Below, piece after piece: positions 36,555 to 46,112 of a stretch of 64,000 bases of DNA. Source of the DNA: Marinihelvus sp963695135. GTDB lineage: Bacteria; Pseudomonadota; Gammaproteobacteria; Xanthomonadales; SZUA-36. The stretch's first letter is position 1. The number at the start of each line of letters is the position of its first letter. The position numbers and the translations under genes are program-made. The DNA lies in the NCBI GenBank assembly GCA_963695135.1, contig CAVOGA010000003.1, positions 248,001 through 312,000 on the forward strand. The letters run 5' to 3'. Below the pieces are notes generated by a model. That model worked only from the letters and a program-made list of their open reading frames with translations, was not told where the DNA came from and did no database searches.

Positions 36555-38027
36555 TCAGTCCGCCGGCGAGGCGCGCTTCATGGACCAGCTGCGCAGCGCG
36601 TTGATCTGCTCCGACATGGTCTTGGACAGGGGCACCATGCGAAAACTGTTGCGCATCAGGTCGTCGTAGACAAAGTCGCGCTTGTCGTAAAAAGCGTCCA
36701 GGCGCGCTGCCCGGACCATCTGCTCGATCTCCGCCGCGGTCCAGCCGTCCACGAGTCCGGCCAGGTGCTTGATGTCGAACTGCTCCGGGTCGCCACCCTG
36801 CTTGCGGATATGAATGGACAGGATTTCCATGCGCGCCTCCTCCTTGGGCAGGTCGAGGAAAAACAGCTGGTCAAAACGTCCCTTGCGCAGCATTTCCGCC
36901 GGCAGCATTTCAATCTTGTTGGCCGTGGCAACCACGAAAATTTCCGGCGATTTTTCCTGCATCCAGGTCAGGAAGGATGAAAATATGGTCATATTGCCGC
37001 TGGTCGCTGCGCCGTCCATGTAACCGAAACTGTTTTCGATCTCGTCAATCCACAGCACCACCGGCGCGGCCGCCTGCGCCGCCGCCAGCGCGCGGGCCCA
37101 GGCGGTCTCCGGGGAGCCGCCGGCGCCGGCCATCACCTGGTTCATATCCAGGCGCACCAGCGGCAGATTCCAGGCCGCCGGAATAATTTTTGCGGCCAGG
37201 GACTTGCCGCAGCCGCTGACACCCATGAGCAGCAGGCCCGACGGCGGCTCGATACCCGCGTCCTGGGCGCGCTGGCCGAATAACTCGTGGCGCGTGCGGA
37301 TCCACTTCTTCAGCGCGCGCAGGCCGCCGATCTGTTCCAGGTCCAGGTTGACCGGCATGGACTCCAGGCAGCTCTCCTTGCGCAGCAGTTCCGCCTTGAT
37401 CTTGCGAACCGCCTCGGTCGCCTGCCTGGCTTCGCGGATATCGTCACTCACCAGGCGCCGGTACAGGTCGCGCGCCTCGTTGCCGGTAAGACCCCGCAGC
37501 TGTTGCGCGCAGTGTTCCACAAATGCCGGGTCACGCTGGGCCTCGTCACCGACTTGCGCGGCGAGCGAGGACAGGAGTTCCGTCAGTTCGCCCAGGGTCG
37601 GCAGCGGTAGCGACACGGTAGCCAGTTCCCGCGAGAGATCTTCGGGAATCATGGCCCCCGGATGGGACAGGACCAGGGCGCCGGGCGTGTCGGCCAGCGC
37701 ATCGTAGACATCCCTGACCGCGCGGATCAGGGTCGGATCACGCTCCCACAGCGACGGCAGATCCTGCAGCAGGCAGATGGCGTCGCGCCCCTCATTGGCG
37801 ACAAAGCCCAGGGCGTCATGCGGGTCACGCAAGGCTTTGTTTCCGGCCCCCGGGCCATCCCTGAAGCCGGCGGCCGCGGACCAGGTCCACAGGGGCTGGT
37901 CGCCCACGGCTTCCCGCAGCAACCGCTCCAGGCGTTCTTCCTCCCAGGTATCCACCAGGATGACCGGGTAACCGGCGCGCAACATGTTCAGCACCTCGAC
38001 AGAGGCGCCTGCTTGATGGTTCGACAT
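36555..38027 (-). CDS. Ycf46-like AAA-family ATPase
   Basis: 490 residues. An N-terminal helical/RecA-like region (about 1-230; YPVILVDTWEEERLERLL, LSHPGAMIP) precedes a single AAA module with Walker A MGVSGCGKSLAAK, Walker B VVLWIDEIENSFG, sensor 1 VATANKIEMLP and an arginine finger region (LRKGRFDQLF). The combination matches the Ycf46 family of cyanobacteria, plastids and many bacteria. In cyanobacteria this family has been linked to CO2 response, but its general role is poorly known. It is probably a cytoplasmic remodelling ATPase. DUF4870 lies upstream on the same strand, 45 bases away. Confidence 0.85.
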   Translation of the reverse strand: MSNHQAGASVEVLNMLRAGYPVILVDTWEEERLERLLREAVGDQPLWTWSAAAGFRDGPGAGNKALRDPHDALGFVANEGRDAICLLQDLPSLWERDPTLIRAVRDVYDALADTPGALVLSHPGAMIPEDLSRELATVSLPLPTLGELTELLSSLAAQVGDEAQRDPAFVEHCAQQLRGLTGNEARDLYRRLVSDDIREARQATEAVRKIKAELLRKESCLESMPVNLDLEQIGGLRALKKWIRTRHELFGQRAQDAGIEPPSGLLLMGVSGCGKSLAAKIIPAAWNLPLVRLDMNQVMAGAGGSPETAWARALAAAQAAAPVVLWIDEIENSFGYMDGAATSGNMTIFSSFLTWMQEKSPEIFVVATANKIEMLPAEMLRKGRFDQLFFLDLPKEEARMEILSIHIRKQGGDPEQFDIKHLAGLVDGWTAAEIEQMVRAARLDAFYDKRDFVYDDLMRNSFRMVPLSKTMSEQINALRSWSMKRASPAD

Positions 38028-38072
38028 GGTTTGTTGTTCCTGCTGCCGGAATGGTCCGGCTTACATGGGGCC

Positions 38073-38513
38073 CTAAAACAGTTTGATAAAGGTCCCCGGA
38101 TACTCCCAGAGCTCACCTTCGTTGGCCTTGATACCGCCATAGAGGGAAAACACCAGGGTCGCGAGGCCGAGCACCACGAAGCCGATCAGGCCGATGAAGA
38201 TAAACATCAGGATGAAACAGATCACGCCGTAAACGAAGCTGCTTACGAGCCAGTTGAGCACCACGTGGGCGTGGGGCACGATACCGGGCAATTCGTCTTT
38301 CTTGATCTGCCACAGCAGCACCGGCACAACGACCCCGGCCAGCGGAATCACCCACCCTGCCAGGACAGAAAAATGGATGAACATGGCCCACTGGCGCGTC
38401 TGTCGCTCGCGCTCCCCGTCCTGCTGATGACCCTGCTGGCCCGGGTGGCCGGCGCCTGCTTCCGGCCCCGTTTCCGGTCCCGCGTCCTGCGCGGATTGAT
38501 GTTCTTCCGTCAT
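38073..38513 (-). CDS. DUF4870 (Tic20-like) membrane protein
   Basis: 146 residues. A charged, low-complexity N-terminus (MTEEHQSAQDAGPETGPEAG) is followed by three hydrophobic segments: MFIHFSVLAGWVIPLAGVVVPVLLW, then a pair around VNWLVSSFVYGVICFILMFIFIGLIGFVVLGLATLVFSLYGGIKA. The pattern 'P..LW..KK...PG......L.....S' fits DUF4870. The function is unknown; the family is widespread. GGGGATAAC lies before the ATG. Confidence 0.78.
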   Translation of the reverse strand: MTEEHQSAQDAGPETGPEAGAGHPGQQGHQQDGERERQTRQWAMFIHFSVLAGWVIPLAGVVVPVLLWQIKKDELPGIVPHAHVVLNWLVSSFVYGVICFILMFIFIGLIGFVVLGLATLVFSLYGGIKANEGELWEYPGTFIKLF

Positions 38514-38625
38514 GTTATCCCCCGTTGACAGCGAAAAATGTTTACAGGCTTACACGGTAAGCCTTCGAAGTTGACTCAATAAGTGTAACAGCCCGGGCAG
38601 TGCGGACGAATCAAGCCCGGGGCCA

Positions 38626-39267
38626 TCACCGCGCAGGGCTGTCGCCATAGGCGGCAAGAAACATGCGCACGCAACTGTCGATATATGCCGCCTCCTCCTG
38701 CTCCGGGCTGGGCACAAGCCCGAACTGGGCGCGCATATGCGCCTCCCCTTTCAACATGCAGAATAACTGCCAGGCGGCAGCGTCCGTGTCGGCGATCGCG
38801 AGTCGACCCAGCTCAACCTGGCGGCGCAGGTAAGCTGACAGCACCTCCACCGTCCGCAGGGGACCGTGCACATAGAACAGCTCGGCGATCCGCGGATGAG
38901 ACTCGACGCTGTTGGTGCAGATTGCATAAACCCGCAGCGCCTCGCGTGATTTGACCAGCTCCACGAAGCTGCGCGCCACCCGGGGCAGCATCGTATCCGG
39001 CGGCTGCTCCATGTCGATGGCGTCTTCATCCACGCCGGAACTGCGGCACTTTTCCGCGACCGCGAGTCCGAACAGGTTTTCCTTGCTGTCAAAGTGGCTG
39101 TAAACCGTCTGCTTTGATACGCCCGCCTCCTGCGCAATGTCGTCCACGCTGGTGCCCTCATAACCCTGTTCGGTGAACAGGCGGGTTGCCGCATCGAGGA
39201 TCATCTGGCGCTTCTTTTTGCTGGGCGGACGACCGCGCGGCCGGGTGGTTTTTATCTCGGCGTTCAT
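38626..39267 (-). CDS. TetR-family repressor, probable regulator of the adjacent RND pump
   Basis: 213 residues. The N-terminal helix-turn-helix is typical (MILDAATRLFTEQGYEGTSVDDIAQEAGVSKQTVYSHFDSKENLF). The C-terminal ligand domain carries an AefR-like tail (MLKGEAHMRAQFGLVPSPEQEE). It is divergent from the RND adaptor gene. A palindrome in the 100-bp spacer (39293-39310) is the probable operator for repression of the pump and itself. Confidence 0.88.
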   Translation of the reverse strand: MNAEIKTTRPRGRPPSKKKRQMILDAATRLFTEQGYEGTSVDDIAQEAGVSKQTVYSHFDSKENLFGLAVAEKCRSSGVDEDAIDMEQPPDTMLPRVARSFVELVKSREALRVYAICTNSVESHPRIAELFYVHGPLRTVEVLSAYLRRQVELGRLAIADTDAAAWQLFCMLKGEAHMRAQFGLVPSPEQEEAAYIDSCVRMFLAAYGDSPAR

Positions 39268-39292
39268 TTCATGGGATGTTCACAGGAAAAAA

Positions 39293-39310
39293 CTAGACTT
39301 GCAAGTCCAG
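39293..39310. promoter_or_regulatory. Palindromic TetR operator in the tetR-RND spacer
   Basis: CTAGACTTGCAAGTCCAG has a perfect 12-bp core GACTTGCAAGTC (39296-39307), and 17 to 18 bases is the usual TetR-site size. A TATATT box follows at 39315-39320. It lies 26 bases from the tetR start and 58 from the adaptor start, suited to controlling both. Confidence 0.65.
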
Positions 39311-39367
39311 TAACTATATTCTGGACTCATCAGTTCCATAATTAACGCCCAACAGACCTATGCGCCG

Positions 39368-40483
39368 ATGACCCGCACACTCGCCCAGATTGCCCTATTC
39401 ACCGCAGTCACAGGACTCCTGGCCGGCTGCGACTGGAGTTCCCAGGCGGACAACACGGCGCCGCCCTACCTCCACCAGGTCACGGTCCAGCCGGTTCAGC
39501 TGGAGGACCGGTTCGCGGTGCTGCGTGACTTCGCCGGGCAGGTGGAGTCACGCCAGAACCCCTCCGTGGCCTTCGAACTTCCGGGCAGCATCAGTCAACT
39601 GCTGGTCAACGAAGGCGATGCCGCCATCGCCGGCCAGGTCCTCGCCCGCCTCGACACGCAACTGCTGGACGCCGAACGCCTCGAACTTGAAGCCCGGGCC
39701 GCGGAAATCAGTTCAGAACTGGATCTTGCCCGCCGCAACCTGGCGCGCATTGAGCGCCTCGAGCGGGAACAATTGGCCAGCGAGCGCGAACGCGACGAAT
39801 TGTCGAGCCGTGTGCGACTGCTGGAGGCCTCCCTGCAGCGAAACCAGGCCGCCCTGGACGGCAACCGCATCCGCCTGGAAAAGTCTGAGCTTCGCGCCCC
39901 CTTTGATGCGCGCGTGCAGCGCCGCCTGGCCGACGAGGGAACAGTCGTGCAAGCCGGCGCGACGGTGTTCAACCTGGTCGAGTCCGGGCTTCGCGAGGTC
40001 AGGGCCGGTATTCCGGCACACCTGGTGGCGGGCCTGGCGGTCGGTGACCGGCTGCCGGTCCGGGTCGCCAACGAAGAAACCACGGGCGAGCTGATTGCGA
40101 TCGGCGCCGTGGTCGACCAGGGCACGCGCAGCCAGGTGGTGCGGCTTGCAGTGAATGCCGACTGGCCACCGGGTGAACTCGCCTATGTGAGCATTTCCGA
40201 GCCCCGGGCGCAGCCGGGCAGCTGGCTGCCTGACACGGCGGTAACCGAGGGCCTGCGGGGATCCTGGGTCGTTTACGTGGCCGTCCCCGATGGCGACCAA
40301 CAGGCGGTGCTGGAAAAACGCAGTGTCACCGTTCATCACGCATGGAATGGCAAGCTGTTCGTATCCGGCGCGCTATCCCGCGATGAACTGGTCGTGACCG
40401 GCGGGCTGCACCGGGTCGCACCGGGACAACAGGTGCGCCTGGCCCAGGCAAACGTGATCAGCGATGCTCGCCAGACTCCTTGA
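39368..40483 (+). CDS. RND efflux periplasmic adaptor lipoprotein (MFP)
   Basis: 371 residues. The lipobox LLAGC puts the lipidated Cys at residue 20. Lipoyl half-motifs (FELPGSISQLLVNEGDAAIAGQVLARLD; SELRAPFDARVQRRLADEGTVVQAG) flank a helical hairpin. Beta-barrel and membrane-proximal domains follow. It bridges the RND pump to a TolC-type channel, which is not encoded here. Its 3' end overlaps the pump gene by 20 bases, so the two are co-translated. Control by the divergent TetR is likely. Confidence 0.9.
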   Translation: MTRTLAQIALFTAVTGLLAGCDWSSQADNTAPPYLHQVTVQPVQLEDRFAVLRDFAGQVESRQNPSVAFELPGSISQLLVNEGDAAIAGQVLARLDTQLLDAERLELEARAAEISSELDLARRNLARIERLEREQLASERERDELSSRVRLLEASLQRNQAALDGNRIRLEKSELRAPFDARVQRRLADEGTVVQAGATVFNLVESGLREVRAGIPAHLVAGLAVGDRLPVRVANEETTGELIAIGAVVDQGTRSQVVRLAVNADWPPGELAYVSISEPRAQPGSWLPDTAVTEGLRGSWVVYVAVPDGDQQAVLEKRSVTVHHAWNGKLFVSGALSRDELVVTGGLHRVAPGQQVRLAQANVISDARQTP

Positions 40484-43400
40484 AAACCCGCGGCTGATCG
40501 CGCTGTTTGCCGCCCTGCTGATCGTTGCAGGGCTGGCGGCGCTGACCAGCCTGCCCACCAGCGAAGACCCGCGGGTTCTCAACCGTATCGCAACGGTGCT
40601 GACGCCCTACCCTGGCGCCACGCCCGAACGGGTGGAGGCGCTGGTTTCCGAACCGGTGGAAAACGCTTTGCGCACGCTGCCGGAGATCGACGTCATCTCC
40701 TCTTCCTCGCAGGCGGGCATCTCCGTGGTGCGGGTTGAGCTTAAAGACAGCGTCAATAACACCGCGCCGGTGTGGTCGGAGGTTCGTGACAAGCTCGGTG
40801 AAGTGCAAACGGAGCTACCCGATGGCGCCCGCCCCAGCCGCCTGGACGACGACCGCGGCTACGCCTACACGCGCCTGATCGCCATCCAGTGGCAGGGACC
40901 CGGCGAAGCCTCGCTGGCGACGCTGGGTCGCTACGCGGAAGAGCTCTCCCAGCGCCTGCGGACCATTCCCGGCATGGACCTGGTCCGCGAGTACGGCGCC
41001 CCGCAGGAAGAAATCCAGGTTGAAATCGATCCGGTGGCGGCCGCCCGGTCCGGCCTGGGTATTGACGATGTGGCCCGGGCCATTCGCCAGCGGGACGCCA
41101 AGGTTTCCGCCGGGCAGCTCAGTGGCGGTGAACGGGAATGGCTGATCGAGGTCTCCGGAGAGCTCGAGACGATTGCACAACTGGGCGCGACCGTGGTGCG
41201 CGAAGACCCGGACGGACGGGTGCTGCGCCTGAACGATATCGCCTCCCTGGGCCGCGGCCCACGCCAGCCGCCTGCAGACCTGGCGCTGGTCGGCGGCGAG
41301 CCGGCGATCATTATCGGCGCCCGGATGCTGCCGGACCTGCGGATTCGTGAATGGAGCGACCGCGTCGATGCCCTGACGGAACGGTTCCGGTCTGAATTGC
41401 CGGCCAACATTCAGCTGGAGGTACTTTTCGACCAGCAGCGTTATACCAACGACCGGCTGGGCGGCCTCGTGTGGAACGTTCTGATCGGCTTCCTGGTCAT
41501 TCTTGCCGTGCTGTTCCTGACGCTCGGCTGGCGCGCGGCCCTGGTGGTCGCGTTTGCCCTGCCGCTGACAGTCTCTTTCACGCTTGCCTGCCTGCAGTGG
41601 TACGGCATGCCGATTCACCAGATGAGCGTGACCGGGCTGGTGGTGGCGCTGGGTATCATGGTGGACAACGCGATCGTCATGACCGACACCATCCAGCGCA
41701 ATCTGCGCAACGGCGACAGCGCACGACGCGCCGTGAGCCGCGCGCTTGGCCACCTCTGGGCGCCACTCGCAGGCTCGACGCTGACGACGATCCTGGCCTT
41801 TATGCCGATTGCCATCATGCCGGGTCCGGCAGGCGAATTTGTCGGGGGCATCGCCATCTCGGTGATCTTCGCCCTGATCGGGTCCTACCTGGTGTCCTTC
41901 ACGCTGGTCGCCGGCCTGGCCGGACGCTTCCTGCGACCACAGGACCGGCATACCGGCCTGCACTGGGCCGCGCTGGAGACCCGGTTCCGCGGGCTGCTTG
42001 GCTGGGTCATTGATCATCCACGCGCCGCCCTGGCCCTGTCCCTGGTTCTGCCGCTGGCGGGTTTCCTCGCCGCCGGCCAGTTGGATGAGCAGTTCTTCCC
42101 GCCCTCGGACCGGGACATGTTCACCATCGAACTGCACCTGGACCCGGCCGCCGGACTGGCCGCCACGCGGGACATGGTCGAGCAGATCACCCCCCTGGTA
42201 CTGGAAACCAGCGGCGTGGAGCACGTGGAATGGTTCCTGGGCAGAAGCACGCCCTCGTTCTACTACAACATTATTCAACGCTACGAGGGGCGCCCGAACT
42301 TCGCCCAGGCCATGGTCAGCACCACGGACGTGGCGTCGGCCAACCGCGCGATACCCCGGATTCAGCGGGAGCTGGATGACCGCTTTCCCGGCGCGCAGGT
42401 GCTGGTTCGCAAACTTGAGCAGGGTCCGCCATTTTTTGCCCCGGTGGAACTGCGGGTTTTCGGACCCAACCTGACCGTGCTGGCAGAGCTCGGTGAACAG
42501 ATCCGCGCCCAGGTGCTGATGACCGGGGACGTGGTGCACGCGCGCGCCACGCTCACCCGCGGTCGCCCGCGACTGGCGCTGCAGGTTGACGAAAACCAGG
42601 TGCGCCGGGCCGGCCTTGCGCCGGTGGAACTCGCCGACCAGCTGCAGGCCATGCTGGACGGGGTCCAGGCGGGCTCGATACTGGAGGCCACGGAGGAGCT
42701 GCCCGTGCGCCTGCGCCTGGCGGGATCCGAACGGCAAAACCCGGGCGATTTGCTCCGCCTGCACCTGGCCGGGTCCACCCCGGACTCGGCCATTCACCTG
42801 GACAGCCTTGCCAGTGTGGCCATCGAGCCGGCGGCGGGAATCATCGCCCGGCGCCAGGGTGAGCGGGTCAACACGATCGAAGCCTATCAGCGCGCGGATG
42901 TCCTGCCCTCCGTGGTGCAGGCGCGAATACAGGAACGCATCGCCGCGGCCGGCCTCGAGCTACCCCCGGGCTACCGCATCGAGTTCGGCGGCGAGACCGC
43001 GGAGCGCAACGCGGCGGTAGGCAAGCTGCTCTCCAGTGTCGGCCTGATCCTGGTGCTGCTGGTGACCGTGGTCGTGCTCAGCTTCAACTCGTTCCGCCTG
43101 AGTTCCATCGTGTTCATGGTCGCCGGGCTGTCCGGCGGTCTGGGGCTGCTGTGCGTGTGGCTGTTCGGTTATCCCTTCGGCTTCGTTGTCATTGTCGGGC
43201 TGATGGGCCTGGTGGGCCTGGCGATCAACGCGGCGATCGTCATCATGGCGGAGCTGAAATCCGATGCCAGGGCGGCAGCCGGCGACCGGGACGCGATGAT
43301 CGAAGGCATCATGAACTGCACGCGACATATCGGCTCGACCACCCTGACCACCCTCGGCGGTTTCATGCCGCTGATTCTTGACGGTGGCGGGTTCTGGCCG

Positions 43401-43571
43401 CCGTTCGCGATCGCGATTGCCGGCGGCACGGTACTGACCAGCGTGCTGAGTTTCCTGTTCGTGCCGGCCGCGTTTTATCTTTACGCCCGCCGCAAACCCT
43501 TCGAAACCGGCGCCACTATGGAACCAGCAGTCAGCGGCGACTCGCCGGCACCCGCGACTCCCGGCGCCTGA
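40464..43571 (+). CDS. RND-family efflux pump inner-membrane subunit
   Basis: 1035 residues with 12 TM helices and two large periplasmic loops. Helix 4 contains VALGIMVDNAIVMTDTI, where AcrB has two adjacent Asp; here the second is Asn, as in several other RND groups, leaving one acidic residue in the proton relay of that helix. Porter-domain features are normal (SEDPRVLNRIATVLTPYPGA near the start, PGPAGEFVGGIAISVIFALI at helices 5-6). The substrate cannot be deduced; multidrug or lipid export is plausible. It overlaps the adaptor gene and is followed by an unrelated peptidase gene. Confidence 0.92.
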   Translation: MLARLLENPRLIALFAALLIVAGLAALTSLPTSEDPRVLNRIATVLTPYPGATPERVEALVSEPVENALRTLPEIDVISSSSQAGISVVRVELKDSVNNTAPVWSEVRDKLGEVQTELPDGARPSRLDDDRGYAYTRLIAIQWQGPGEASLATLGRYAEELSQRLRTIPGMDLVREYGAPQEEIQVEIDPVAAARSGLGIDDVARAIRQRDAKVSAGQLSGGEREWLIEVSGELETIAQLGATVVREDPDGRVLRLNDIASLGRGPRQPPADLALVGGEPAIIIGARMLPDLRIREWSDRVDALTERFRSELPANIQLEVLFDQQRYTNDRLGGLVWNVLIGFLVILAVLFLTLGWRAALVVAFALPLTVSFTLACLQWYGMPIHQMSVTGLVVALGIMVDNAIVMTDTIQRNLRNGDSARRAVSRALGHLWAPLAGSTLTTILAFMPIAIMPGPAGEFVGGIAISVIFALIGSYLVSFTLVAGLAGRFLRPQDRHTGLHWAALETRFRGLLGWVIDHPRAALALSLVLPLAGFLAAGQLDEQFFPPSDRDMFTIELHLDPAAGLAATRDMVEQITPLVLETSGVEHVEWFLGRSTPSFYYNIIQRYEGRPNFAQAMVSTTDVASANRAIPRIQRELDDRFPGAQVLVRKLEQGPPFFAPVELRVFGPNLTVLAELGEQIRAQVLMTGDVVHARATLTRGRPRLALQVDENQVRRAGLAPVELADQLQAMLDGVQAGSILEATEELPVRLRLAGSERQNPGDLLRLHLAGSTPDSAIHLDSLASVAIEPAAGIIARRQGERVNTIEAYQRADVLPSVVQARIQERIAAAGLELPPGYRIEFGGETAERNAAVGKLLSSVGLILVLLVTVVVLSFNSFRLSSIVFMVAGLSGGLGLLCVWLFGYPFGFVVIVGLMGLVGLAINAAIVIMAELKSDARAAAGDRDAMIEGIMNCTRHIGSTTLTTLGGFMPLILDGGGFWPPFAIAIAGGTVLTSVLSFLFVPAAFYLYARRKPFETGATMEPAVSGDSPAPATPGA

Positions 43572-43697
43572 GAATGCTTTGCCGGCGGGTACCCGGCTGT
43601 GCCATCATTCGCCCAGCGGATCGACGGGCCACCGCCGGACACCAACAACAACTGCCTGAAGACAGGCGCCGGGCGCCCGCAACACTGGAGAGGAACC

Positions 43698-44534
43698 ATG
43701 ACGCTGCAGCGCCGTCTGCTGGCCACCCTGGCCTGCGTACTCCTGGCCGCCCCGCCGGCGCTCTGCGCGGCCGCCTTTACTGATCTTGCCGGTCAACCGG
43801 ACCTACGCTCCAAGGCAGCCATCATTGTCGACAGCGAGGGGCGGGAAATTTACAGCAAGGATGCCGACAGCGTCCGTCCCATCGCTTCGATCACCAAGCT
43901 GATGACCGCCATGGTCATTCTCGATGCCGGGCTGGACCTGGATGAGCCGATCACCGTGACCGAGCAGGACCGTGACCTGGTGCAGCTGACCGGTTCGCGC
44001 CTTGACTACGGCGCCACGCTCAGCCGCCGGGACATGATCATGCTGGCCATCATGTCATCGGAAAACCGCGCCGCTGCTGCGCTGGGCCGGACCTATCCCG
44101 GCGGGACGGAGCGTTTCGTATCGGCGATGAACGCCAAGGCGGCCCTGCTGGGCATGAGCCAGAGCAACTTCGCCGACCCGGCCGGTCTGAAAGTGAACAA
44201 CACCTCGACAGCCCGGGACCTGATGAAAATGGTCCAGGCGGCCAGCGCCTATCCGCTGATCCAGGAAGCCAGCACCACGACACGCATCGAGGTGCGTCCC
44301 TGGAAGAACCGCGGGCCCCTGGTCTACGGCAATACGAACCGCTTGCTGAAGAACGACAGCTGGAGCATCGAATTGAGTAAAACCGGCTACCTGAATGAAG
44401 CAGGCCGTTGCCTGGCCATGCTGGCGCGCATCGACGGCGAGCCGGTGACCATCGTGCTGCTCGACTCCTTCGGCAAACTCACCCCCTTCGGCGACTCCAA
44501 CCGCCTGCGCCGGTGGATGCTGTCCGGCAACTGA
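43698..44534 (+). CDS. pbpG: D-alanyl-D-alanine endopeptidase PBP7
   Basis: 278 residues from ATG 43698 (GAGAGGAACC upstream; the frame is open from 43599 but without a signal). The signal peptide ends PPALCAAA. The three catalytic motifs of class-C low-molecular-weight PBPs are intact: SITK (SVRPIASITKLMTAM), SSEN (IMSSENRAAAALG) and KTG (ELSKTGYLNEAGRC). PbpG cleaves D-Ala-mesoDAP cross-links in the periplasm. The PPTase gene follows after 16 bases and may be co-transcribed. Confidence 0.9.
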   Translation: MTLQRRLLATLACVLLAAPPALCAAAFTDLAGQPDLRSKAAIIVDSEGREIYSKDADSVRPIASITKLMTAMVILDAGLDLDEPITVTEQDRDLVQLTGSRLDYGATLSRRDMIMLAIMSSENRAAAALGRTYPGGTERFVSAMNAKAALLGMSQSNFADPAGLKVNNTSTARDLMKMVQAASAYPLIQEASTTTRIEVRPWKNRGPLVYGNTNRLLKNDSWSIELSKTGYLNEAGRCLAMLARIDGEPVTIVLLDSFGKLTPFGDSNRLRRWMLSGN

Positions 44535-44550
44535 ACCGCGTCCGGCGTTC

Positions 44551-45300
44551 ATGAGCCACCGGTCCGCACCACGCTGCAAGCTGTACCTGGTCGAGGCGCC
44601 GCTCACCGTCGACCCGGCCCAGCTTGCGCTGCTGAGCGACGCGGAGCGGCACACCTGTACACGCCTGCGTAACGAGACGCACCGCGCCCGCTATACCTGC
44701 GCGCATGCGCTGCTGCGCCTGGTGCTCGCGGACCGTCTGCAGATCGCGGCACAGAACATTGAAATACAGCCCGGCCTCAACCGTCGACCGGAGTTGGGGC
44801 GCCGGCATGCGGCGCAGGCGCCCGGGCTGGATTTCAACCTGTCCGGCACCCCGGGCCATGTCGCCTGCGCCGTCGGACACGACGTACGCGTCGGTGTCGA
44901 CCTGGAGTTCCCGCGACCGGAACACGTGATAGCCGAGCTGCTGGAGCGTGTCCTGACACACAGGGAGCGCCGCTGGTACGCCGATGCGGATGACCCGCGG
45001 GCGTTTTACCAGCTGTGGACGCTCAAGGAGGCCCTGGCCAAGGCGGATGGCGAAGGACTGGGGCTGCCCTTCAACCAGATCGAGACGCTTCCCCGGGCAA
45101 CGGGGCCCTGGACCTGGACCTGAACTGGCCCGGACGGGCGCCGCTGGCGCTGGCGACTCCTGTCGCTGGACGCCGGCGTGCCCGCGGCACTGGCCCTGGC
45201 CGGCCCGGACACCTCGGGGACGATCGCTCTGAACGCCGGGGTTCCAGAAGGCTTTCAGGCCGTTGACGTGCGTGTCATGGCTGAGGGGCAGGCCGGCTGA
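44551..45300 (+). CDS. Sfp-type 4'-phosphopantetheinyl transferase (in-frame stop or paired frame breaks)
   Basis: The catalytic core is complete: RYTCAHALLRLVLAD, GHDVRVGVDLEFPRP (GVDLE metal site) and FYQLWTLKEALAKADGEGL (WxxKEA). It transfers phosphopantetheine from CoA to carrier proteins. Frame 1 stops at TGA 45121-45123, yet the same frame resumes with a sensible C-terminus (RWRLLSLDAGVPAALALAG) and ends at 45298-45300. Either one codon is mutated or miscalled, or a -1/+1 pair lies within 45095-45150 (frame 3 there reads ALDLDLNWPGR). The catalytic residues precede the stop, so even a truncated protein would keep the active site. No polyketide or NRPS genes are nearby; the target may be acyl carrier protein. 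Confidence 0.75.
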
Positions 45301-45331
45301 TCTCCATTAGGCCAGCCGCCGGCTGCCTTGA

Positions 45332-46111
45332 TCATCCGCCGGGTTTTACAAACACCATGAAGTGCTGCTGGGGCAGGAAGTCCTCGGTGCGCTCCCACTC
45401 CAGGCCGACCGCCGCCATCTCGCGACGGGCCTGCGCCTCGGTCATTTTGTGCAGCGGTTTGATGGGGACGGACGGGTCTTCACCGCGGTACTCGATCAGG
45501 ACCAGCACGCCCCCGGGCTTCAGCGCTTCGGCCATGGCCCGGCCCATCTCTGCCGGATAGGAAAACTCGTGATAGGCGTCCACCAGCAGGATCAGGTCAA
45601 CCCCCGCCTTGGGCAGGCCGGGATCACTGACGGTCCCAAGCACGGTTTCCACGTTATCAATGCCCGTTTCGGCGCGTCGTTGCGCGATGATTTCGAGCAT
45701 TTCCGGCTGAATATCCACCGCGAGCACCCGACCTTCCGGTACCCGCTGCGCCATGGGAAAACTGAAGTAACCCGTACCGGCGCCGATGTCCGCCACCACG
45801 CTGTCCGGTTGCAGCGGCAAGGCCTCGATCAGCAGGTCGGTGCGCTCCTCCCGCTTCCGTCCGCGGCGCTCCAGCCACCCGGCGCCGCGATGACCCATGA
45901 CCCAGGAGATTTCCCGGCCGAAATAGAATTTACCGATACCATCCTGGGTTGCCGGTGCAAACTGATAGAGTGTTTCGTTGTTTGACGAATCCTCCCCAAC
46001 GCCGTCTTCCGGGGCCGTCGGCGTATCCGCAAATGCCAGCCCGGCGGTCATGACCAGCGCTGCCAGCGCCCGGGCCAGAAAGGTACCTGAACCTGCTAAA
46101 TCTGTGCGCAT
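45332..46111 (-). CDS. Class I SAM-dependent methyltransferase-like protein with signal peptide
   Basis: 259 residues from ATG 46111, one base after the lpd stop. The N-terminus looks like an export signal (FLARALAALVMTAGLAFADTPTA). The methyltransferase core has motif I VVADIGAGTGYFSFP, post-I VLAVDIQPEML, motif II ILLVDAYHEF and motif III LKPGGVLVLIEYRGED. A Gly-Arg segment (REISWVMGHRGAGWLERRGRKREER) precedes it. Relatives of this type with a signal peptide exist in gammaproteobacteria, but SAM is not expected in the periplasm, so either the protein stays inside or the substrate system is unusual. It is co-transcribed with the upstream lipoamide dehydrogenase gene. Confidence 0.78.
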   Translation of the reverse strand: MRTDLAGSGTFLARALAALVMTAGLAFADTPTAPEDGVGEDSSNNETLYQFAPATQDGIGKFYFGREISWVMGHRGAGWLERRGRKREERTDLLIEALPLQPDSVVADIGAGTGYFSFPMAQRVPEGRVLAVDIQPEMLEIIAQRRAETGIDNVETVLGTVSDPGLPKAGVDLILLVDAYHEFSYPAEMGRAMAEALKPGGVLVLIEYRGEDPSVPIKPLHKMTEAQARREMAAVGLEWERTEDFLPQQHFMVFVKPGG

Positions 46112-46112
46112 G

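Noticed and set aside
40815..42797. 660-codon minus-strand frame inside the RND pump gene
   Set aside because: Antisense shadow of a clear RND coding sequence with no ribosome site.
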